DNA of 25,363 nt from a virus, in the IMG/VR virus record IMGVR_UViG_3300042146_000015, positions 1 through 25,363 of that record, one strand, 5' to 3'. The translations under genes and the position numbers were made by a program. This document shows positions 7,354 through 12,773 of the stretch, one piece after another (within the stretch, counting starts at the first letter, position 1; every line of letters begins with the position of its first letter). The notes beneath the pieces were generated by a model. It had not been told where the DNA came from and did not search any database. It was given only the letters and a program-made list of their open reading frames with translations.

Positions 7354-7987
7354 ACCACCTAGCGTCCTGTTTGACTTCGAAACTGTTGACGTTCGCCCTA
7401 CTGCTATCGTTCTCGACCTCGCCGCTGTAGTGTTCGATGAATCGAAGATCGACAAGTTCACCAACCTCATCAACAGCCCTAAGCGCATGTTCAGGGTAAA
7501 GTTCGATGTGCGTACACAGAAAGGTCGGACCGTTGATCAATCGACTCTGGACTGGTGGGCTAAGCAAGGTGCTGAAGCTCGCGAAGTCTTCAACCCGTCG
7601 CAGATCGACGTCAGCATCCAAGACGGTATCAATGCGTTCAAGGAATTCTGTGTCGGTTCTGGCATTGACCCTAAGAACTCGCTGGCGTATGTGCGTGGTG
7701 CATCGTTCGATTTTTCAATTCTTGCAAACATCATGCGCACTGTATTCAATGCAACCGAAGATAACTTCCCTGTAGCATTCTGGCAGCAACGTGATGTTCG
7801 TACTGCGATCTCCTACGCCATGCTCGACCCACACCTGCGTAAGCTGCCAGTCCCTAAAGGGCTGTTTGAAGGGTTCGTCAAACACAACTCACTCCACGAC
7901 TGCTGCAAGGACGTGATCTTGCTACAACACGCGCTGGGCTACGGTCTAGGGACGATTGAAGTACCTGATGAGTTCGACTTGATGTGA
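7346..7987 (+). CDS. dexA: DexA-like 3'-5' exodeoxyribonuclease
   Basis: A 213-aa DEDDh exonuclease that aligns by eye along its length with T4 DexA (exonuclease A), a single-strand-specific 3'-5' DNase of about 227 aa. Exo I is FDFETVD (D10, E12), Exo II is RGASFDFSIL (D122), and Exo III is HNSLHDCCKD (H184, D189). The segments KIKFDxxxQKG/STLDWW and FWQQRDVRTAI, typical of DexA, are also present. It probably helps turn over host or damaged DNA to nucleotides. It overlaps the upstream Cys-rich gene by 8 bases and is followed by a hairpin at 7995-8030. Confidence 0.9.
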   Translation: MSKPPSVLFDFETVDVRPTAIVLDLAAVVFDESKIDKFTNLINSPKRMFRVKFDVRTQKGRTVDQSTLDWWAKQGAEAREVFNPSQIDVSIQDGINAFKEFCVGSGIDPKNSLAYVRGASFDFSILANIMRTVFNATEDNFPVAFWQQRDVRTAISYAMLDPHLRKLPVPKGLFEGFVKHNSLHDCCKDVILLQHALGYGLGTIEVPDEFDLM

Positions 7988-7990
7988 TTG

Positions 7991-8030
7991 CGTAAATAGT
8001 GGTGTCGATAAATAAATTGATACCACTATT
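7991..8030 (+). promoter_or_regulatory. TAAATA motifs within a 12-bp hairpin
   Basis: CGTAAATA at 7991-7998 opens a hairpin with arms AATAGTGGTGTC (7995-8006) and GATACCACTATT (8019-8030), 12 bp with one G-T pair. The 12-nt loop itself contains GATAAATA (8007-8014), close to the T4 late promoter. There is no T tail, so it is not a classical terminator. It could be a late promoter, an RNA-processing site, or both. Confidence 0.4.
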
Positions 8031-8053
8031 AATTCTCACAAAGGGTAATACAG

Positions 8054-8392
8054 ATGATCAGTCTAAAAGAACACATGGAAATCAATCGTGTGGTGAAGCT
8101 TATGGAAGGCGAAAGCCCTCAGTTCACCGACGAACAGCTACAAGCCGCAGAGTCCTACGCACTGAAGTGGAACCCTGTCTCAGGTAATACTATTCTCTGT
8201 CTGTATGATGCTGCTGACCTCAGCCTCGGCAACATGGAATTCGAAGACGCTGACGTGGCCATCGCATTCGTTGAAGAGTACTTCGACCTTGAAGATGACG
8301 ACCTAGCAGACCTCGAGTCCTACGACTGGGCCAACGACAATTACGATGACCGTATGCTCAACGCCCTTGGTGACGATGGTACATCTGTCTAA
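8054..8392 (+). CDS. Acidic hypothetical protein, 112 aa
   Basis: I do not recognise this protein. It starts MISLKEHMEINRVVKLMEGESP, which looks like a helix, and becomes very acidic towards the C-terminus (VEEYFDLEDDDLADLESYDW; many Asp and Glu, few Lys). Such charge could mimic DNA or simply make a soluble regulator; nothing more can be said. The start is well supported by AAAGGG (8040-8045), 8 nt before the ATG. The hairpin with TAAATA motifs at 7991-8030 lies immediately upstream. Confidence 0.7.
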   Translation: MISLKEHMEINRVVKLMEGESPQFTDEQLQAAESYALKWNPVSGNTILCLYDAADLSLGNMEFEDADVAIAFVEEYFDLEDDDLADLESYDWANDNYDDRMLNALGDDGTSV

Positions 8393-8401
8393 CAAAAACG
8401 G

Positions 8402-8429
8402 TTGACAACCTACCTGCATCGTGTAGAAT
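8402..8429 (+). promoter_or_regulatory. Strong sigma70-like promoter
   Basis: TTGACA (8402-8407), 16-nt spacer, TAGAAT (8424-8429). It precedes the first AP2-like gene; its hexamers are identical to those of the promoter at 2134. Confidence 0.8.
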
Positions 8430-8468
8430 CCGACTCATGTGAAGACAAACGTGATGAGGTAGGTTGTT

Positions 8469-8996
8469 ATGAGAAGGTCTAACTTGAACCGCGACGAACA
8501 CGGTTACGTCAACAACATCGGTAAATCGAAGTACTGGGGCGTTACCACAAATACCAGCGAGTCCGGTAGCGATCTCTGGGCAGTCAGCTATCAACCACAA
8601 GACGGCACCGTGACTCACTCGTTGACCGCGCGTGATTTCACCCTGCGTGAAGTTGATGCAGCGCGCTTCGCCAGCGCGATCTATGAGACTGGTCGTCGTA
8701 AGACGTCGACTGTCAAGCTGAAAGTGTTGTGCGAAGACGGCTTGTTTGTCATGCGACTGCGTGGTAACGCGATCTACCGTGAACCGTACACCGATCAAGA
8801 CGTCTATGTACCGAACCCTGACTTCGACAAGGTTGAGGTTGAAGAACAGGTTACAGATGTCGACATCAAGCACGTCAAGCGACATGCTAAAGGTGACGAC
8901 GAATACACCGCGAACCTCGCAAGAATGATCCTCGACGGTAACATCTCGAAAAGTGCTGCCAAGTTGTTGATCGGGATCCTGAAACTGAAAAAGTAA
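8469..8996 (+). CDS. AP2-like domain protein, copy 1
   Basis: A 175-aa protein with an AP2/ERF-like N-terminal segment (about residues 18-75): KSKYWGVTTNTSESGSDLWAVSY followed by FTLREVDAARFASAIYE. This recalls the AP2 pattern YRGV...WxAxI...FxTAExAAxAYD, a three-strand plus helix DNA-binding fold often seen in phage homing endonucleases; no HNH nuclease motif is present here. The C-terminus carries a helical segment (LARMILDGNISKSAAKLLIGIL) shared with the next gene. The two are clear paralogues, and their DNA shares an identical 29-nt stretch (8520-8548 and 9177-9205). GAGGTAGG precedes the start. A DNA-binding regulator is a reasonable guess. Confidence 0.7.
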   Translation: MRRSNLNRDEHGYVNNIGKSKYWGVTTNTSESGSDLWAVSYQPQDGTVTHSLTARDFTLREVDAARFASAIYETGRRKTSTVKLKVLCEDGLFVMRLRGNAIYREPYTDQDVYVPNPDFDKVEVEEQVTDVDIKHVKRHAKGDDEYTANLARMILDGNISKSAAKLLIGILKLKK

Positions 8997-9007
8997 CAGC
9001 GCTCCGT

Positions 9008-9046
9008 AAGAAAACCCTAGAGTTCAAAAGATTCTAGGGTTTTCTT
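9008..9046 (+). terminator. Hairpin terminator
   Basis: Perfect 14-bp stem (arms 9008-9021 and 9033-9046) with an 11-nt loop. The 5' arm starts AAGAAAACCC, so the 3' arm ends GGGTTTTCTT and supplies its own T-rich tail; because both arms are A/T-ended it could work in either direction. It lies between the two AP2-like genes. Confidence 0.75.
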
Positions 9047-9056
9047 GCCTTAGGCG

Positions 9057-9084
9057 TTGACACAGGAAACAGCATCGATATACT
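9057..9084 (+). promoter_or_regulatory. Sigma70-like promoter
   Basis: TTGACA (9057-9062), 16-nt spacer, TATACT (9079-9084). It drives the second AP2-like gene, and read-through could feed the macrodomain-QueE-QueD operon. Confidence 0.75.
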
Positions 9085-9122
9085 ACGCCTAACTTTCGAA
9101 ACATCCACACAAGAGAGACAGT

Positions 9123-9713
9123 ATGAAGCGAGTTCACAGCATGAAGTATGACGGGATCGGTTATGTAAACGGTCGCGGTAAATCGAAGTACTGGGGCGTT
9201 ACCACCGGCATCGACGGCAGTGGTCGTGACTTCTGGATTGTCAGTTTCACCCCTGTCGAACGTGTTGAAACCTTCACCCTGCACTCCGAGAACTTCAAGC
9301 TGGGCGAACTCGATGCCGCGAAGATCGCAGCCTACATCGTCGAGAACGGTCGCAGTATGGTCAACTTGCAAGACGCGAAGATCCTGTCCCACGACAAGCG
9401 CTTCGTTCTGTTCATCAAACACACCTCGATCTATCGTGAGCGGTTTGTCAACCAGATCACCTACAAGAACAAAACCGAAGTCAACCTGTTTGACGCGGTG
9501 CTGCCAACCAAGCCTGCTGGCACTCCTGAAGTTCTGACTGCTCTGCGTCAGTTCCCCACTCAACTTGAGACGAAAGCGGTTGTAGTCGAAGCTAAACCAG
9601 TCGATACTGAATCATCGGACATCGCGACACTTGCTCAGATGATCCTCGACTGTAACCTGTCTGCGCGTGCATCGCGGGTACTCATCGCCGTGCTGCAATC
9701 TAACATCGCCTAA
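9123..9713 (+). CDS. AP2-like domain protein, copy 2
   Basis: A 196-aa paralogue of the preceding gene. The shared N-terminal domain reads GKSKYWGVTTGIDGSGRDFW followed by FKLGELDAAKIAAYIVENGR. The shared C-terminal helix reads LAQMILDCNLSARASRVLIAVL. Between them lies a linker about 20 residues longer than in copy 1 and not obviously conserved. GAGAGA precedes the start by a normal distance. Like copy 1 it has its own promoter, while the gene downstream follows within 12 bases with no terminator, so it may head the macrodomain operon. Role inferred: a DNA-binding protein of AP2 type; the fold is proposed from pattern only. Confidence 0.7.
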   Translation: MKRVHSMKYDGIGYVNGRGKSKYWGVTTGIDGSGRDFWIVSFTPVERVETFTLHSENFKLGELDAAKIAAYIVENGRSMVNLQDAKILSHDKRFVLFIKHTSIYRERFVNQITYKNKTEVNLFDAVLPTKPAGTPEVLTALRQFPTQLETKAVVVEAKPVDTESSDIATLAQMILDCNLSARASRVLIAVLQSNIA

Positions 9714-9725
9714 CTCAAGGAAATC

Positions 9726-10217
9726 ATGATGAAAACTGTTACAGGTAATCTGGTATCGATGGTCAAGCAAGGCCAGTTCGACATCATCATTCACGGTGCG
9801 AACATCCACAACACGATGGGTAGCGGTATCGCTGCTGAGATTCGTCGTGAACTGCCTGAGATGTATGAGGCTGACTTGGCGACTCGGATGAGCGACATCC
9901 GCAAGCTCGGTCACTTCTCGGTTGCTCAGCTTGTCAAGTATGAGACTCAGACCGGCAACCCATTCATCGACCGGCCGTTCGGTATCAACCTTTACACGCA
10001 AGCAACGATGGGCGGGCCTGGTGTCCACATCGACTACGAAGCGTTTGCGCGTGGCATGTACGCGATCAACATGATGTTTGCTGCATACCCTGTTCAACCG
10101 AAGTTCGGTATCCCGAAGATCGGCGCAGGTCTGGGTGGTGGTGACTGGGATCGCATCGTGGACATCGTCAAGAGCATCGGCTTTGCTGACATCACCTACG
10201 TTGAGTTTGACAACTAA
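9726..10217 (+). CDS. Macrodomain protein (ADP-ribose binding or hydrolysing)
   Basis: A 163-aa single macrodomain. The ADP-ribose loop is IIIHGANIHNTMGSGIAAEIRRELPEM (about residues 20-46), and the second loop is FGIPKIGAGLGGGDWDRIVDIV near residue 130. These match the ALC1/TARG1/DarG type, which bind ADP-ribose and can remove ADP-ribose from proteins or DNA. In TARG1 a catalytic Asp sits in the GCGL(D) loop; here that position is Gly, so hydrolysis is uncertain. AAGGA at 9717-9721 allows ATG 9726 or ATG 9729; the second has better spacing. It is first in an operon with a HAD protein, QueE and QueD, and the window also encodes a PARP-type transferase. Alternatives: Appr-1"-P processing or defence against DarT-type DNA ADP-ribosylation. 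Confidence 0.82.
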   Translation: MMKTVTGNLVSMVKQGQFDIIIHGANIHNTMGSGIAAEIRRELPEMYEADLATRMSDIRKLGHFSVAQLVKYETQTGNPFIDRPFGINLYTQATMGGPGVHIDYEAFARGMYAINMMFAAYPVQPKFGIPKIGAGLGGGDWDRIVDIVKSIGFADITYVEFDN

Positions 10218-10218
10218 T

Positions 10219-10815
10219 ATGGCTATCATCGGCGTAGACGTTGACCTGACTGTCGTGAACAGCGACATTGCGTGGTTTGACTGGTGCAACTCGAAGTGTC
10301 GCAACAAACTTAACCATGCTGAGCTGATCGCTGAACGTGGTATGATTCCATATCACTTCGGTGAGTTGTTTGGCTTCGTCAATCCAGAAACTGCGCTTGA
10401 CTTCTGGGATGAGGAGTATGTCTACGATGAGCTTGAGCCTATCGCGCACTCTGTCAATGCGTTGAAGGAACTCAGCAGACATCACCAGATCGTCTTCGTG
10501 TCGAAGCTGATGGGTAACCACTTTGAAAGCAAGAAGAGCTTTCTTGAACGCAACTTCCCGTTCATGTCTGGTTTCATCGGCACCGATCAGAAACAGTTTG
10601 CCCGCGTAGACATCTTGATTGATGATCGTGTTGACCACCTAAATAAGGTGCAGAAAGCAGGGATCATCCCTGCTCAGTACATGACGCCTTACCATCAAGA
10701 TGAAGAACCGGCCACTGACATGGCGTTCATCAAATCGTGGCTTGACCTGTTGTGTACTAATGAGGACACCCTGTACAATGCACTCTTCGAAAACTACCGG
10801 ACAGCTAAAGTATGA
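10219..10815 (+). CDS. HAD-family 5'-nucleotidase-like phosphatase
   Basis: A 198-aa HAD protein. Motif I is GVDVDLTVV (D7, D9), motif II is the strand IVFVSKLMGN (the SK pair near residue 95), and motif IV is DILIDDRVDHLNKV. The cap helices are aromatic-rich (WFDWCNSKCRNKL, TALDFWDEEYVYDEL), as in the deoxyribonucleotidase group of phages. The probable role is dephosphorylation of nucleotides, but the substrate is unknown. It begins one base after the macrodomain stop and its last codon overlaps the QueE start by 4 bases (ATGA), so translation is probably coupled through the three genes. It is too diverged from the HAD gene at 2207 for a recent duplication. Confidence 0.7.
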   Translation: MAIIGVDVDLTVVNSDIAWFDWCNSKCRNKLNHAELIAERGMIPYHFGELFGFVNPETALDFWDEEYVYDELEPIAHSVNALKELSRHHQIVFVSKLMGNHFESKKSFLERNFPFMSGFIGTDQKQFARVDILIDDRVDHLNKVQKAGIIPAQYMTPYHQDEEPATDMAFIKSWLDLLCTNEDTLYNALFENYRTAKV

Positions 10816-11699
10816 AAGATGTAAAGTTCACTGAGATGTTCTACTCGATTCAGGGTGAAGCACTCAACACAGGTAAGCTGTGCACTTGGCTGCGCTTGTA
10901 TCTGTGTTCGTTGCAGTGCCGTGGCTTCGGTCAAGTCGAGCCGGGCAACCCTGAGACATGGGAAGAGCAATACCCGCTGATCGACGTAAAGAACATCACC
11001 GAGCTTGAGAAAGTGCCAACCCCAAGCACTGGTTGCGATTCCGCGTACTCGTGGAGCGCACAGTTCAAGCACCTCGTCAAGACCAAGACCACGCGTGAAG
11101 TTGCGACTGAGATTCGCGCAATGACAGTCAACAACCGTTTCGATGGTAAAGTTGGTCATGTCTTCACAGGTGGTGAACCGATGATGCAACAGCAAGCGAT
11201 TGCCGAGATCATCCAGCATTGGATCGACGATGAAGACTATCCGACCTGGGTCGGTTTCGAAACAAACGTTACCCAAGCGATCAAGCCCGAGTTGCGCACA
11301 GCGATCAATGACCTGCGTGACCGTGAAGTTATGGTGTACTTCTCGATGTCTCCGAAGTTGTTGCACGTCTCTGGTGAGCAACCTGAAAAGGCCATTCGCG
11401 TTGACCTGATGCTTGACTACCTTGAGCTTTGCCCTCACAGCTACTTGAAGTTCGTTCTGAACGAAGATCAACGCGCATGGGATCAAGCTCAGGAGATCGT
11501 GTACAAGATCATCGATGACGTCACTTGTGATAGCTGGCACGATCCCGATGTCTGGGTAATGCCTGTAGGCGGTGTGATCGGTCAACAGCTTGACCCTGCT
11601 GTAGGTCGTATCGCAGACAAAGCGATCAAAGAGTACCAGTGGAACGTCAGCCCTCGGGTACATGTTCTGACCTGGGGCGATGATCAAATCGGACGCTAA
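10812..11699 (+). CDS. queE: QueE-like 7-carboxy-7-deazaguanine synthase (radical SAM)
   Basis: A 295-aa radical-SAM enzyme. QueE converts 6-carboxytetrahydropterin to 7-carboxy-7-deazaguanine (CDG). Evidence: the N-terminal EMFYSIQGEALNTG (QueE family EMFxSxQGEG), the cluster region C32-SLQ-C36, the GGEP motif at 120-123 (FTGGEP) and the later strand YLKFVLNED. The third cluster Cys is not two residues after C36, as in the usual CX3CX2C; the best candidate is C75 in TGCDSAYSWS, which matches the CDT-x-YSW context of canonical QueE. About 38 residues are therefore inserted inside the cluster loop. I recall similar insertions in other phage QueE proteins. The 4-base overlap with the HAD gene and the QueD gene two genes on support the pathway. 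Confidence 0.87.
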   Translation: MKDVKFTEMFYSIQGEALNTGKLCTWLRLYLCSLQCRGFGQVEPGNPETWEEQYPLIDVKNITELEKVPTPSTGCDSAYSWSAQFKHLVKTKTTREVATEIRAMTVNNRFDGKVGHVFTGGEPMMQQQAIAEIIQHWIDDEDYPTWVGFETNVTQAIKPELRTAINDLRDREVMVYFSMSPKLLHVSGEQPEKAIRVDLMLDYLELCPHSYLKFVLNEDQRAWDQAQEIVYKIIDDVTCDSWHDPDVWVMPVGGVIGQQLDPAVGRIADKAIKEYQWNVSPRVHVLTWGDDQIGR

Positions 11700-11702
11700 C
11701 TG

Positions 11703-11945
11703 ATGATCACCATCGCAACATGGGGAGGTATCCTGATGTGTATCGGGGCCTTCCTTTCATTAAAGGGTAAAATCTATCAAGCTGTAGCAACATACCTGTT
11801 TGCTGATGCGTGCTGGGTTTGGTTAACGTTCGACAAGGGCGACTACCAAGCGCTGTTCTTCACGTTAATAGGTTCACTGCTAAGCTTGGCGGCGTTCATC
11901 AAAATGTACTTAGGTGTAATGAGGAAGGACTTGAAAAATGATTGA
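11703..11945 (+). CDS. Small membrane protein, about three transmembrane segments
   Basis: An 80-aa hydrophobic protein with candidate membrane helices at about residues 4-19 (IATWGGILMCIGAFLS), 25-42 (YQAVATYLFADACWVWL) and 48-70 (YQALFFTLIGSLLSLAAFIK), and a basic C-terminus (MRKDLKND). It sits between queE and queD, starts 3 bases after the QueE stop and overlaps the QueD start by 8 bases. The aromatic middle helix and three-helix size recall half of a PnuC- or SWEET-type transporter, but I cannot assign it. A role in moving a pathway precursor across the membrane is pure inference; a superinfection or lysis-related protein is equally open. Confidence 0.65.
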   Translation: MITIATWGGILMCIGAFLSLKGKIYQAVATYLFADACWVWLTFDKGDYQALFFTLIGSLLSLAAFIKMYLGVMRKDLKND

Positions 11946-12555
11946 GGTTCACAGCACCAAAGTTTATCAACGACTTGCAACGGCGCATGCCCAGTTCTTC
12001 GACAAAGAACCAGACGGCTCGCCAGGTGAGTGCGCAAGCGTTCATGGATATGACCGAACGATCTCTCTCACCTTCTCTGGTGAAATTGACGAAAATGGTT
12101 GGATAGTTCCCTTCGGTGAACTGCAAGAAGTCAAGAAGTTTCTTGAATACTACTTTGACCACACAATCGTCTTGCCAGCGAACGACCAGCGTATCAGTGG
12201 TATCACACAAGAAATGACCAAGCCAGGTGGTCTGTTCAGCAAGTTGCGCATTCTACCATGCGGCGTAAGCATGGAAATGTCCTCTCTGTTCATCTGGGAG
12301 TTCATTTCACCGTATATCACCCACGTTACCAACGGTCGGTGCTATGTGTCGCGTGTTGAGAGCCGTGAGCATGAATGCAACAGCGCCTACATCACCGTAG
12401 ACCGTGAGACTGCAATGAAGACCTACAAGCAGTTGATCGCAGGTGGTGAACAGTTCATGGGCGACCCTACGGCGTTCTTGCTTGTCAAACAAGCAAGTTG
12501 GGATTACATCGCGCCGAAGGACGCGCTTGATTGGTACAGCAAGCTATCAGCATAA
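11938..12555 (+). CDS. queD: QueD-like 6-carboxytetrahydropterin synthase
   Basis: A 205-aa protein with a QueD/PTPS T-fold domain in residues 1-150. QueD turns dihydroneopterin triphosphate (the FolE product) into 6-carboxytetrahydropterin. Visible landmarks are ATAHAQFF (zinc His H17), GECASVHGYDRTI (catalytic Cys C32, zinc His H36), SGEIDENGWIVPFGEL (matching QueD GWIIDFAELK), YYFDHT (D74-H75 relay) and a late acidic segment SREHEC. The usual HGH is HGY here, so the third zinc ligand is Tyr38 or replaced from elsewhere. The protein is longer than the usual 120 or so residues, with inserts after residue 80 and a C-terminal tail. AAGGAC precedes the start, which overlaps the membrane-protein gene. 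Confidence 0.82.
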   Translation: MIEVHSTKVYQRLATAHAQFFDKEPDGSPGECASVHGYDRTISLTFSGEIDENGWIVPFGELQEVKKFLEYYFDHTIVLPANDQRISGITQEMTKPGGLFSKLRILPCGVSMEMSSLFIWEFISPYITHVTNGRCYVSRVESREHECNSAYITVDRETAMKTYKQLIAGGEQFMGDPTAFLLVKQASWDYIAPKDALDWYSKLSA

Positions 12556-12573
12556 CCTAGTCGATAGGTAAAC

Positions 12574-12613
12574 ACAATGGTCTAACAGGTTGACGCAACT
12601 GTTAGACCATTGT
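12574..12613 (+). repeat. Perfect 15-bp inverted repeat around a -35 box
   Basis: ACAATGGTCTAACAG (12574-12588) is exactly complementary to 12599-12613, with a 10-nt loop GTTGACGCAA that contains the -35 hexamer of the promoter at 12590. No T tail follows the right arm, so a classical terminator is unlikely although it stands just after queD. It could be an operator or a cruciform/RNA hairpin control element. Confidence 0.8.
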
Positions 12614-12618
12614 AGTAT
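12590..12618 (+). promoter_or_regulatory. Sigma70-like promoter inside the inverted repeat
   Basis: TTGACG (12590-12595), 17-nt spacer, TAGTAT (12613-12618). The -35 is the hairpin loop and the spacer is mostly the right arm. It is the first of two tandem promoters upstream of the gene at 12774. Both share the 14-nt string AACAGGTTGACGCA. Confidence 0.65.
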
Positions 12619-12697
12619 CTGCTCTATAGAAAGACGAAACGTGAAGTGGTTGCAAAGCGAGTCAGAAAGCGAAAACCAAAAAGATTGAAGAAACAGG

Positions 12698-12726
12698 TTG
12701 ACGCAGGTACTCACTAGAGTTAAGAT
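12698..12726 (+). promoter_or_regulatory. Sigma70-like promoter
   Basis: TTGACG (12698-12703), 17-nt spacer, TAAGAT (12721-12726). It is the second tandem promoter before 12774. It repeats the -35 context AACAGGTTGACGCA of promoter 1 but has no palindrome. Confidence 0.75.
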
Positions 12727-12773
12727 GAAATCACTGAAGCGAAACTACACCATTCTGAAGAGAGACATATATC

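Larger units (their letters stand above)
12556..12773 (+). other. Regulatory intergenic region, 218 nt, no gene
   Basis: The longest non-coding stretch of the window. It holds the 15-bp palindrome with promoter 1 (12574-12618), about 80 nt of purine-rich leader, and promoter 2 (12698-12726), then a 5' leader to the gene at 12774. A 15-codon GTG frame at 12641-12688 has no convincing ribosome site. No tRNA or other structured RNA was recognised. Confidence 0.6.

Noticed and set aside
8469-9713. Homing endonuclease pair
   Set aside because: AP2-like segments are present but no HNH, GIY-YIG or LAGLIDADG motif was found, and neither gene interrupts another.
12641-12688. 15-codon GTG frame between the two tandem promoters
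   Set aside because: No convincing ribosome site and a sequence (Glu/Ser/Lys-rich) expected by chance in purine-rich leader; a leader peptide cannot be excluded but is not supported.
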